Assembly: GCF_025153525.1 (NCBI RefSeq)
Contig: NZ_JANZNR010000002.1
Location: 248,001 to 312,000, forward strand
DNA length: 64,000 nucleotides
Direction: 5' to 3'
From: Psychroserpens sp. SPM9
Lineage (GTDB): Bacteria; Bacteroidota; Bacteroidia; Flavobacteriales; Flavobacteriaceae
Shown here: piece by piece, positions 1 through 7,974 of the stretch
How the letters are laid out: each line of letters begins with the position of its first letter
Position numbering within the stretch: the first letter of the stretch is position 1
Made by a program: the position numbers and the translations under genes
The notes under the pieces: model-generated
Seen by the model: only the letters and a program-made list of their open reading frames with translations
Told to the model about the DNA's origin: nothing
The model's database searches: none

Positions 1-445
1 CTTCATTGGCTGATTTTCTAACGGCTGGCATGATATTGTCTAACATCGCTGTAATATTTCCTAATTCTACACCATCACAGGCTGCTTTAACAGCTCCACA
101 GCTTTCGTGACCTAAAACTAAGATCAACTTACTACCTGCGACATTGCAAGAGTATTCTAAGCTTCCTAAGATATCTGTATTTTCAAAATTCCCAGCAACT
201 CTTGCGACGAATACATCACCTATAGCTTGGTCTAATACTGTTTCTACAGGTACGCGAGAGTCGATACATGATAATACAACAGCTTTTGGAAATTGCCCTC
301 CAATCGTTTGATTCACTAATGCTGAATTATCTGTGGCTTGAGAATTTCCGTTTACAAAACGGTTATTTCCTTCTAATAAATCTTGTAATACACCGTTTGG
401 TGTTAATGCGCTTTGTGCGTCTTTTGTTATTGCAATATTCTTCAT
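1..445 (-). CDS. Beta-class carbonic anhydrase (partial, C-terminus beyond window)
   Basis: Catalyses interconversion of CO2 and bicarbonate, probably in the cytoplasm (no signal peptide). Reading the minus strand from the ATG at 443-445 gives 148 codons that run off the left edge of the window. The zinc-site motifs of beta carbonic anhydrases are visible: Cys60-x-Asp62-x-Arg64 in VLSCIDSRV, and His113-x-x-Cys116 in LGHESCG. It starts 11 bp after the stop of the upstream SulP transporter, so the two are very likely co-transcribed. This pairing fits bicarbonate supply or pH control. The family call is secure from the motifs; the physiological role is inferred from context. The missing 3' part is a window effect, not a truncation. 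Confidence 0.95.
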   Translation of the reverse strand, partial: MKNIAITKDAQSALTPNGVLQDLLEGNNRFVNGNSQATDNSALVNQTIGGQFPKAVVLSCIDSRVPVETVLDQAIGDVFVARVAGNFENTDILGSLEYSCNVAGSKLILVLGHESCGAVKAACDGVELGNITAMLDNIMPAVRKSANE

Positions 446-456
446 TTTAAATTTTA

Positions 457-2319
457 TTAATATTCATCTTTTACATTTAACTTAATCCATCTTAAACATT
501 CCTTAAAGGAGTTAAAAATATGGTCTTCAGAAATAAAATCTGGTATAATATCGATACGTTCCATCATATATCGAGGTTGTTTTAACAGATTTACAAATAC
601 GACATCGATACCTTTAGCTTTTAATTCTTGAAGCATGTCTTCCATAGCATACAACCCTGATTGATCCATATACTGCATTCTACCTAGACGTAAAATAACC
701 ATAGATGCCGTATCTGGAATTTGTAAGGTCAATTGCTGGAAATCTGATGTTGAACCAAAAAACAATGGTCCTTTTAGGTGTTTAATAAACACTTCTTCTT
801 TTAATTTATCTGGAAATTCAGACTCATCAGCCCAGGCTTCTTCTTTTAAGGGTTTCACGTCAGAGCGTTCGGCAGTGAGGTCACCAATTTTCTTCATGAA
901 CATTAACGACGCAATTACGAGTCCGATACCCACTGCATAAACCAAATCCCAAAAAGAAGAAAGTACCAAAACAACGAGCATAATAAGTACTTCTGAACTC
1001 AATTTAAGTGGTCCGAATTTAATATCTTTAGGTAATGCTGGTATGGCACGTAAGCCTTTATAATCCATCACACCAATACCAACGGTAATTAATATTCCTG
1101 CTAAAACTGCTGCTGGAATTTGTGATGCAACTGGTGCTAATGCTAATAAGATAAAAAACAACAAAACACCAGCAATCATTCCTGAGAGCTTGGTTTTTCC
1201 TCCTGAATTGATATTCACTACCGTACGAATCGTTGCTCCAGCTCCAGGAATACCTCCAAATAACGCTGCGATACTATTACCTATACCTTGCCCAACCAGT
1301 TCTTTGTTTGGCTGATGCTTGGTTTTTGTCATATTATCGGCAACAACACTCGTTAATAGCGAATCGATAGCGCCTAATAAGGATAAGGTAAGTGCCGTAA
1401 AAATATAGGGCGTAATACTACCCAGACTAAAATTGGTAAAGATTTCGGTCTTTAGTTCAGGAAGTCCTTGTGGGATTTCAGGAATAGGACGATAATCTAA
1501 GTTAAAGAGTATGGCTACTGCCGACATGACAATGAGGGCGACTAGTGTACTCGGAATCTTAGTTGTAATCCGTTTAAATCCGTAGATAATAAAGATGGTT
1601 CCAAGAGCTAATAGTAATTCTAACCAGTTAATATTTTTAATGGCTCTTGGCAATACTTTTAAGGCTCCCAAAACACCTGAGGCTTCTTTAGCTGCTAATG
1701 TTTGAGATTCTTTTAAAATATCATCTTGGCTGATTTTCTCTGCTCTAGTAATGGTTTCTTTAAAATTTTCAAGAACTAAAATACCTTCACCTGCTTCTTC
1801 TTTAAGAATGTTTTCCAGAATAACTTCTTCGGCTTGTGGTTTGTATTGATTTACAAAGTCGACATCCTCTTTAGGATAATAACCTATAGATGGCAAAATT
1901 TGTGTCACCAAAATAATCACACCAATAGCGGTCATAAATCCAGAGACTACAGGATAAGGAATATACCGAATGTATTTTCCTAAACCAATGGCACCCAAAC
2001 CAATTTGCATCAAACCTGCCAGTAAGAAAACTGTTAAAATTGCCGGAAGTGCTTTTTCAATACTTCCGTCATTAGCAGCTATAATCCCAGCAATAACAAC
2101 CATACTTACGGCTGTCATAGGTGCTGTTGGTCCCGATATTTGTGTGTTAGTCCCGCCAAAGAGTGCGGCAAAGAAACTAATAAAAATAGCTCCGTATAGT
2201 CCAGCACTAGGGCCCAAACCTGAAGATACTCCAAATGCTAATGCCAATGGTAATGCAACAATTCCTGCGGTGATCCCACCAAAAGCATCGCCTTTGATAT
2301 TTGAAAATAAGTTCTTCAT
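457..2319 (-). CDS. SulP family anion (bicarbonate/sulfate) transporter with STAS domain
   Basis: A 620-residue integral inner-membrane protein of the SulP/SLC26 family. Hydrophobic segments fill residues 10-500, starting with a GDAFGGITAGIVALPLALAF segment typical of the first SulP helix. A cytoplasmic STAS domain follows at about residues 515-610, with RLGRMQYMDQSGLYAMEDML as its anti-sigma-antagonist-like core. A charged insert of about 75 residues (about 150-235) separates two membrane blocks and is absent from the second SulP in this window. The gene is followed after 11 bp by a carbonic anhydrase, so bicarbonate is the most likely substrate, but SulP proteins also move sulfate and other anions and the substrate cannot be read from sequence. 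The ATG at 2319 is directly at the first helix. Confidence 0.93.
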   Translation of the reverse strand: MKNLFSNIKGDAFGGITAGIVALPLALAFGVSSGLGPSAGLYGAIFISFFAALFGGTNTQISGPTAPMTAVSMVVIAGIIAANDGSIEKALPAILTVFLLAGLMQIGLGAIGLGKYIRYIPYPVVSGFMTAIGVIILVTQILPSIGYYPKEDVDFVNQYKPQAEEVILENILKEEAGEGILVLENFKETITRAEKISQDDILKESQTLAAKEASGVLGALKVLPRAIKNINWLELLLALGTIFIIYGFKRITTKIPSTLVALIVMSAVAILFNLDYRPIPEIPQGLPELKTEIFTNFSLGSITPYIFTALTLSLLGAIDSLLTSVVADNMTKTKHQPNKELVGQGIGNSIAALFGGIPGAGATIRTVVNINSGGKTKLSGMIAGVLLFFILLALAPVASQIPAAVLAGILITVGIGVMDYKGLRAIPALPKDIKFGPLKLSSEVLIMLVVLVLSSFWDLVYAVGIGLVIASLMFMKKIGDLTAERSDVKPLKEEAWADESEFPDKLKEEVFIKHLKGPLFFGSTSDFQQLTLQIPDTASMVILRLGRMQYMDQSGLYAMEDMLQELKAKGIDVVFVNLLKQPRYMMERIDIIPDFISEDHIFNSFKECLRWIKLNVKDEY

Positions 2320-2404
2320 AGTTTGAATGTTATTCGTTTAAATTTACGATTTTTAATAGTAAATCAATCAGTATTTGTCTATTTCGCCAAATAAATAAAG
2401 TTTA

Positions 2405-3211
2405 TCATTGGCTTACAGACAATTGCCCTTCTGATATTAACATCGATACGTTGACAGTATTGATTACATCCTTTAAGGCAGTTTTACTTTTTGCATTTTG
2501 CTTATTTAAATACAATAGATTCACATTACTTTTTGTAAGGTAATTAGACAAACTCTTGATTGAATTGTCTCCATAATCAAAATGTAATTCTACTGTTTTT
2601 TTATCTGAAACTACAGATGGGCTTTCGTTTTGCTTATCGGCAGTATTAATTTTAAACAATTTTAATGGCTTTTGCGTGTGTTTTAATATAGACGTCGCAA
2701 ATTCCATAGGACTTGTTGAGTTCGTACCATCAATAACCCCTAAAGATAATTCTGTATTAGGTTCTAATACTTTATCATCTGAAGCAATCATTATAGCGCC
2801 TTTGAAGTTTTTAATAATATAAGCTGTGATATTATCTCCTAAAAAACTAAGAGGCTTAGATTTTTGCTTTCCAAGTACAATCACATCTGGCTTATAAGAA
2901 GAAATACAACTTTGGATCTCATTTTTAAGATTTCCAACTGCATAACTATAACTCATTTTAACGTCATAATCGTTAGAAATGGTCGTTGCTAAATCCTGAA
3001 TATCATTACTGATAGATACATAGGATTTGTTTATGGTTCGCATGGCAGATAGCTGACTCTCTTTTTCAACAAGTTCTGTTGGTTTTTTTCCATGGAAAAA
3101 GTGAAGGTCTGCATCAATCATTTTAGCTAGGCTAACCCCATTTTTTATGATATTAAGGGTCTTGTCATTCATATCTGAAAGGACAAGTATTTTATATTTA
3201 TTACTTTTCAT
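2405..3211 (-). CDS. Universal stress protein (UspA) family protein
   Basis: A 268-residue cytoplasmic protein with a Usp fold. The N-terminal half begins KYKILVLSDMNDKTLNIIKN, and DVIVLGKQKSKPLSFLGDN near residue 150 corresponds to the Usp nucleotide-binding loop. The C-terminal half looks like a degenerate second Usp domain. I use the ATG at 3211: the open frame extends upstream to 3364, but those 51 codons overlap the end of the SulP gene in another frame and resemble nothing. The chosen start lies 10 bp after the SulP stop at 3222. Its position between two SulP genes suggests a regulatory or accessory role in ion or bicarbonate transport, which is inference. Confidence 0.85.
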   Translation of the reverse strand: MKSNKYKILVLSDMNDKTLNIIKNGVSLAKMIDADLHFFHGKKPTELVEKESQLSAMRTINKSYVSISNDIQDLATTISNDYDVKMSYSYAVGNLKNEIQSCISSYKPDVIVLGKQKSKPLSFLGDNITAYIIKNFKGAIMIASDDKVLEPNTELSLGVIDGTNSTSPMEFATSILKHTQKPLKLFKINTADKQNESPSVVSDKKTVELHFDYGDNSIKSLSNYLTKSNVNLLYLNKQNAKSKTALKDVINTVNVSMLISEGQLSVSQ

Positions 3212-3221
3212 TGGTTCTGAT

Positions 3222-4802
3222 TTAAGCTGATTTTGGTCTGAGTTTAAAAAACTCAATAAAACTTTCTGGGTTTTTAACAATCCCTCGTTCTGAAACAAGT
3301 TGAATATCAATATTGCGTTCTTTAGCTTTAAAAGCAAAATCATCAAGAATTTCAATAATATCATTATCGAGATATCTTGTTTTTCTTACATCCAATTCTA
3401 AAAACGTATCTCTAGGTAAGCTATCTAACTCTTTAAGAATGGCTCCTTTATTAAAAAACGTAACTTCTTCGGCAAGTGTCATTTTAATTTTATGCTTACC
3501 GTTACTTTCATCTACGATGTGTAAAAAGTGTGAGTTTTGGTAGCTCTTAAGTAGTATCACAACAATACCAACAGCTAAGCCTAGACCAATTCCCCAAAGC
3601 AAATCAATAAAAACAATACCAGCAACCGTTACAACAAAAGGCACAAATTGTTTCCATCCCATTTGATACATCTGCTTAAATAATTTAGGTTTAGCTAATT
3701 TGAAACCTACAATAAATAATATGGCAGCTAAAACAGATAACGGAATCATGTTCAATAACCTCGGAATGAGAATTACGGAGATCAATAATAAAAATCCGTG
3801 GATAATAGCTGAAGCTTTGCTTCGACCTCCCGATTGGATATTAGCAGAACTTCTCACAATTACCTGTGTAATTGGTAAACCTCCGACCATTCCAGAAAAA
3901 ATATTCCCTGTACCTTGAGCTAATAATTCTCTATTGGTTGGAGTCACATTTTTTTCAGGATCTAGCTTATCTGTTGCTTCAACACAAAGTAAGGTTTCTA
4001 AACTTGCGACGAGTGCAATAGTAAATGCAACGATCCATACATCAGGATTTGTAATCGCTGAAAAGTTTGGAAAACTAAATTGACCTAAGAACGATTCGAC
4101 ATCATCAGGAATTGGGACACTCACTAAATGTGATTGACTAATTGCTAAAGATTCACTAGACTGAGTTAATGAAAAGAAAATAATTCCAATCACTACAGCC
4201 ACTAATGGGCCTTGAATAAGTTGAAAAATCTTTCCTTTTTTAGACAGCACTTTATCCCATAATAATAAAATGGCCAATCCAATCATACCAATTACCATTG
4301 ATCCTACTGTTATATTATCAACGATATTTAAAATTGCTGAAAAGGTATTTTCTCCTGAAGCTCCTAAAAAGCTATCAGCGCCTTCAGGTTCAGAATCATA
4401 ACCAAAGAAGTGAGGTATTTGTTTTAGGATAATGATAATACCAATTCCTGTAAGCATTCCTTTAATAACTGATGACGGGAAATAATACCCAATAACTCCA
4501 GCTTTAAGAAACCCAAAGATTAATTGAATAATTCCACCCAATACTACAGCTACTAAAAAATTCTCATAACCACCAAGTGTACCAATAGCAGATAATACAA
4601 TGGCTGCTAATCCAGCTGCTGGACCACTCACTCCAATTTTAGACCCACTTAAGGCTCCAACAACAACACCTCCAATAATACCAGCAATAAGTCCTGAAAA
4701 TAAAGGCGCTCCACTGGCTAATGCAATACCTAAACATAAAGGTAATGCAACAAAAAATACGACTATACTCGCTGGTAAGTCACTTTTAATAGTTTTAAAC
4801 AT
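3222..4802 (-). CDS. SulP family inorganic anion transporter with STAS domain
   Basis: A 526-residue SulP/SLC26 membrane protein. The first helix region reads DLPASIVVFFVALPLCLGIA, and the fourth region has GMLTGIGIIIILKQIPHFFG, both characteristic of this family. A C-terminal STAS-like domain occupies about residues 430-520 (EEVTFFNKGAILKELDSLP). It is shorter than the neighbouring 620-residue SulP because it lacks the charged insert. It is the first gene of an apparent minus-strand operon SulP - Usp - SulP - carbonic anhydrase. Family assignment is secure. Substrate is inferred to be bicarbonate or sulfate from the carbonic anhydrase neighbour. Confidence 0.93.
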   Translation of the reverse strand: MFKTIKSDLPASIVVFFVALPLCLGIALASGAPLFSGLIAGIIGGVVVGALSGSKIGVSGPAAGLAAIVLSAIGTLGGYENFLVAVVLGGIIQLIFGFLKAGVIGYYFPSSVIKGMLTGIGIIIILKQIPHFFGYDSEPEGADSFLGASGENTFSAILNIVDNITVGSMVIGMIGLAILLLWDKVLSKKGKIFQLIQGPLVAVVIGIIFFSLTQSSESLAISQSHLVSVPIPDDVESFLGQFSFPNFSAITNPDVWIVAFTIALVASLETLLCVEATDKLDPEKNVTPTNRELLAQGTGNIFSGMVGGLPITQVIVRSSANIQSGGRSKASAIIHGFLLLISVILIPRLLNMIPLSVLAAILFIVGFKLAKPKLFKQMYQMGWKQFVPFVVTVAGIVFIDLLWGIGLGLAVGIVVILLKSYQNSHFLHIVDESNGKHKIKMTLAEEVTFFNKGAILKELDSLPRDTFLELDVRKTRYLDNDIIEILDDFAFKAKERNIDIQLVSERGIVKNPESFIEFFKLRPKSA

Positions 4803-4841
4803 ATGCGTAATTCATTTGCGCTATAGCGTTTAATTCTATAG

Positions 4842-4895
4842 CTAATTTTTAATAATTTGTTTTTAGACAAAAACTTGTCTAGCCTTAAAAATTAG
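4842..4895. repeat. Nested inverted repeat between two minus-strand genes
   Basis: Outer arms CTAATTTTTAA (4842-4852) and TTAAAAATTAG (4885-4895) are perfect complements. Inside lie AGACAA (4865-4870) and TTGTCT (4875-4880). The structure covers the stop codon of the small gene at 4892 and sits 40 bp upstream of the SulP gene start. On the minus strand there is no clear T-run directly after the stem, so it is not a textbook terminator. It could be an mRNA 3' end, an operator or an attenuator. Confidence 0.5.
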
Positions 4896-5194
4896 AAAAT
4901 GAATTCTGGAGGGGGAGAAATTAAATTAAGATGTGGTTTGGGATAGTTTTTAAAAAAATAAGCAAACTTCCTTTTTTTGTCAAAGCCTTTAACGTAATCT
5001 AACATATGCATAGATTCATGATAAAAGACTTTTCCTTGTTTGTTAACCTGAGGGCCTTTTTCTTCTTCTTCTTCGTTAATCGTATAGAAGCAAGAAATAT
5101 CAATTGTGTTATCAATGGCCATAACAACAGAAGGCGCTGTAATAAGCGCTGTGAAAATCAGTAAAAAAAATAAAGCTGATAACTTCTGTTTCAT
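4892..5194 (-). CDS. Small secreted or membrane-anchored protein of unknown function
   Basis: A 100-residue protein I do not recognise. It starts with a hydrophobic signal segment (KLSALFFLLIFTALITAPSV, residues 3-22) ending near VVMA, so it is probably exported. The mature part is short, with an acidic run INEEEEEKG and an aromatic, proline-containing tail ending PPPEFIF. A near-consensus TAnnTTTG box (TATCTTTG at 5212-5219) lies 17 bp upstream of the ATG, which supports the start and suggests its own transcript. It sits between the Bat operon and the SulP cluster without an obvious link to either. Confidence 0.6.
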   Translation of the reverse strand: MKQKLSALFFLLIFTALITAPSVVMAIDNTIDISCFYTINEEEEEKGPQVNKQGKVFYHESMHMLDYVKGFDKKRKFAYFFKNYPKPHLNLISPPPEFIF

Positions 5195-5211
5195 ATTTTT
5201 CTTAAAGTTGA

Positions 5212-5219
5212 CAAAGATA
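5212..5219 (-). promoter_or_regulatory. Candidate -7 promoter box of the small secreted protein
   Basis: On the minus strand the sequence reads TATCTTTG, a full match to the Bacteroidota -7 consensus TAnnTTTG. The ATG lies 17 bp downstream. No convincing -33 TTG is seen at the usual spacing, so this rests on the -7 match alone. Confidence 0.45.
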
Positions 5220-5252
5220 AGCTAAGAAATTCAATTCTTTGTTAAAGAATGT

Positions 5253-6011
5253 TTAAAAAACCTTCAACATTTTGATGGCATCGCTTGAAATCCAACCAGT
5301 TTTGCCATCAGAAAGTTCAATTCTCTTCCAATTAGAAACCGTATCTAACACTTGCACCTTTGTACCTTCATGAAGTTTGAAAGATTCAGGACTTCGTAAG
5401 TTAGGTTCACTTTTAATAGGTGTTTCTACAGCAAAAACAATGGCTGGTTGATTTTTTTCCACTAATTCATACTTGTGAAAAGCAAAGCCTAAAGCCAAGA
5501 AGGCTATAAGTATGCTAAGCATACTAGAGACAAATGCAAACCGTTTTTTGGACGTGCTTTCAGAAAAATAATAGATTAAAAATAAGACAATGAAAAGCAC
5601 AACCATCCCAATGGCTGTTTTCGCCCAATTGTCAAAACTCATTAGGTTTGTAGTATTGGTAACGAGTCTGGAAAACCCAACTTCAGGAATATCGTCAATA
5701 TCATCAATCGTCATATTTCTCGCATACACAATATTGTTCTTGATCTCTTTATCATTCGGTTTTAAGAGTAATGCTTTTTCAAAATAATAAATACTAGGTG
5801 CGATATGATTTAACCTGTAATGGGCATTTGCTATATTAAAATACAAGGCAGCCGAATGTTGCCCAGACTCTAAAATGGTATTGTACTTTCCTAAGGCAGC
5901 TTCGTAATTGCCTTCATTGTACAAAGCATTGGCTTGGTCAAAAATAGCCTCATTTTGTGCCAACGACAAGCTGCTTATAAAAAGTGTAATGATATAAATG
6001 AGCTGTTTCAT
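5253..6011 (-). CDS. batE: BatE-like TPR and SH3 membrane protein
   Basis: A 252-residue envelope protein and the last gene of the Bat operon. It has a signal peptide (MKQLIYIITLFISSLSLAQ), TPR repeats at about residues 20-100 (ALYNEGNYEAALGKYNTILE and AHYRLNHIAPSIYYFEKALL), two hydrophobic segments around residues 130-180, and a C-terminal bacterial SH3 domain ending GKTGWISSDAIKMLKVF. TPR plus SH3 at the end of a moxR-bat locus is the BatE arrangement. The ATG at 6011 is preferred over a GTG one codon upstream because it opens the signal peptide and lies 2 bp after the batD stop. SH3 domains of this kind often bind peptidoglycan or peptides; the partner is unknown. Confidence 0.88.
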   Translation of the reverse strand: MKQLIYIITLFISSLSLAQNEAIFDQANALYNEGNYEAALGKYNTILESGQHSAALYFNIANAHYRLNHIAPSIYYFEKALLLKPNDKEIKNNIVYARNMTIDDIDDIPEVGFSRLVTNTTNLMSFDNWAKTAIGMVVLFIVLFLIYYFSESTSKKRFAFVSSMLSILIAFLALGFAFHKYELVEKNQPAIVFAVETPIKSEPNLRSPESFKLHEGTKVQVLDTVSNWKRIELSDGKTGWISSDAIKMLKVF

Positions 6012-6013
6012 CA

Positions 6014-7792
6014 CTAGTTTATTTCTTTATCTATAATTGAAATGGTCGATGCTGCTTTGTCGTAATCTTGCTGCATTTCTACATTGGTAATTGGTGTATA
6101 TCTTGCCAATTCGCAATGCTCTAAAATATTAATAAACTCTTTTACTGTCGCTTCATTAACCTGACGATTCATTAGAATTTCTTCAATTTTATCTTTACTG
6201 AATTCACTCGTCTCGATATGAAGTTTTGCTTTTAAATAATTATGTAATGCTTTTTCAAGAGCTACATAAAAAGCTTCTTTATCACCTAAAGATTTCTTAG
6301 CTTCACTGAGGTAGCGTTTGGCTAATTTATCTGCTTTTCTAATCTTATTTCCAAAGACATCAGCGTTGCGCTCTTCACGTTTCTTACGGTAAAATATCGC
6401 CAAAGGAATAACCAAAAGCGGCAATAATAGCGAGGTCCAAAAACCGGTAGATTTAAAGAACGGTGTATGTATGATAGGTTTGAGATTGGCCTCTGTTTTG
6501 ATAAAGGCAAACTGGTTACTATTTGGCGTCGTTTCGGTTGAAGTCCCATCAGTTGTTGTCGCTAAGTTATCATCGCCAGTTGAATTGTTTATTGGGCCTT
6601 CAATCACATCTATAATAATCTCTCCAGAAGACACGCGTTTATAGGTTTCGGTTTCGAGATCAAAATATGAAAACGATACTGTAGGAATTGGGTATTTGCC
6701 CTTGTACTGAGGCACAATGGTATAGCTATCAGATATAGACCCTTGCATACCACTTAAATTGGTGCGCACATTTTCATGATGTTCTGGCTCATACACTTCT
6801 AAAGAACTAGGAAGCGTCAATTTTGGTAATTCAAACAGTTTTAAGTTTCCTTTTCCGTTCACCTCAACAGTTGCTTGTAAAGATTCGGAAGCGTTTAATT
6901 CTGATTTTGACGTAATCACATTAAATTTAAAATCTCCAACGGCTCCTGTAAAATCTTCAGGTCGGCCTTCTTCTGGTAATGCTTTTACATTGATTTTACG
7001 GCTTCCTGCCGAAACCGTTCTGTTGACTTCAGCCATATGTCTTCCGCCGAAAATATTTTTACGACGTGTTGGTACTTCAACGGTTATATCTAAGGTTAAA
7101 GGTTCTATTTCTAGTTCGCCTGTTTTTTGCGGATATAATACTGCTTTCCGAAGCACCACATATCTATAATCTTTACCTTGGTAACTTCCGTTTTGAATCC
7201 GCAAGCCTTTGACATCAATTTTCTGACTCCAAAAATCATTATATCTCGGATTTTCAACTTCGCGCCAATTGCTCACACCAATATCGGTAGACACATAAAG
7301 CTTGTAAACAACCGTTATCGCTTCATTAAGATAAGGATCGGCTTTAGAAACTTCGGCTACCAAATGAATACTTTCTGAAGCAACACCTTCTACATTATCG
7401 GGATCATTAGGTCGTTTTACAGCATTTGTCACATTTACAGTTAATGCTTTTGTTGTAAAAACTTCGTTGTCAATTTCTATAGAAGCTTCTCCAATGGTAA
7501 TATTCCCTTTGCGTTTTGGCGCTAAAAAATAACTGTAGGTTTTGGTATAGGAATGTTTCCCATTGTACCATGAATTGCTCACGGATGTATTTGGACCTGC
7601 AACAACTGTAAACTCGTTAAAGTCGGGCGGATTAAAATTATCACCATCTTTATTCATTACAAAATCGATTCGCAAACGTTCATTAACGCCCAATTTGGTC
7701 TTGCTCACTTTAGCTTCAAATTTTACTTGAGCCGATGTTATGCTCGTCACAAGCAATACAAAAATTACGGTTATGTGTTTAAGGGTATTCAT
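6014..7792 (-). CDS. batD: BatD (aerotolerance operon oxygen-stress membrane protein)
   Basis: A 592-residue secreted, membrane-anchored protein. It has an N-terminal signal peptide (ITVIFVLLVTSITSAQ), a large beta-rich extracytoplasmic region with the BatD hallmark VEVPTRRKNIFGGRHMAEVN at about residues 238-257, and a transmembrane segment near residue 445 (SLLLPLLVIPLAIFYRKKRE). A cytoplasmic helical tail follows. Length and topology fit the BatD family (DUF/oxygen tolerance). It lies 2 bp upstream of batE and about 180 bp downstream of batC. A short remnant resembling its residues 230-275 lies in that gap. Assembly with BatA/BatB is known for the family; the exact function remains unclear. 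Confidence 0.92.
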   Translation of the reverse strand: MNTLKHITVIFVLLVTSITSAQVKFEAKVSKTKLGVNERLRIDFVMNKDGDNFNPPDFNEFTVVAGPNTSVSNSWYNGKHSYTKTYSYFLAPKRKGNITIGEASIEIDNEVFTTKALTVNVTNAVKRPNDPDNVEGVASESIHLVAEVSKADPYLNEAITVVYKLYVSTDIGVSNWREVENPRYNDFWSQKIDVKGLRIQNGSYQGKDYRYVVLRKAVLYPQKTGELEIEPLTLDITVEVPTRRKNIFGGRHMAEVNRTVSAGSRKINVKALPEEGRPEDFTGAVGDFKFNVITSKSELNASESLQATVEVNGKGNLKLFELPKLTLPSSLEVYEPEHHENVRTNLSGMQGSISDSYTIVPQYKGKYPIPTVSFSYFDLETETYKRVSSGEIIIDVIEGPINNSTGDDNLATTTDGTSTETTPNSNQFAFIKTEANLKPIIHTPFFKSTGFWTSLLLPLLVIPLAIFYRKKREERNADVFGNKIRKADKLAKRYLSEAKKSLGDKEAFYVALEKALHNYLKAKLHIETSEFSKDKIEEILMNRQVNEATVKEFINILEHCELARYTPITNVEMQQDYDKAASTISIIDKEIN

Positions 7793-7811
7793 GTATCGAT
7801 CTCCTGATATA

Positions 7812-7946
7812 TTATTTAACAGTAAGTGAAATTTGGTCGGATGTTAAGGTTCTACTTATGGTTTTCATGATGCGACCTCCAAAAATATCTTTCTTTTCTG
7901 AAGGCACCTCAACCACATTAAGTTTTAAGGGTTGAATTGATTTCAT
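7812..7946 (-). pseudogene. 44-codon remnant or mini-gene homologous to the middle of BatD
   Basis: The gap between batC and batD holds an intact minus-strand ORF (ATG at 7944-7946, TAA at 7812-7814). Its translation contains VEVPSEKKDIFGGRIMKTIS, matching VEVPTRRKNIFGGRHMAEVN in BatD, flanked by PLKLN against PLTLD and by ISLTVK against RKINVK. The match covers about 40 of 44 residues and ends where the ORF ends. At DNA level the copies are clearly diverged, so it is not a recent duplication. It may be the leftover of a second batD gene deleted on both sides, or a short peptide kept for a purpose. The frame stays open upstream into the end of batC. Confidence 0.65.
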
Positions 7947-7974
7947 ATGATTTAGATTTAAAATTGCAATACGA

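Noticed and set aside
1-445. Carbonic anhydrase considered as a truncated pseudogene
   Set aside because: The frame is open to the first base of the window and all catalytic motifs are present; the cut is the window boundary.
3212-3364. N-terminal extension of the universal stress protein to 3364
   Set aside because: It overlaps the SulP coding sequence in another frame; the ATG at 3211, 10 bp after the SulP stop, gives the normal Usp start.
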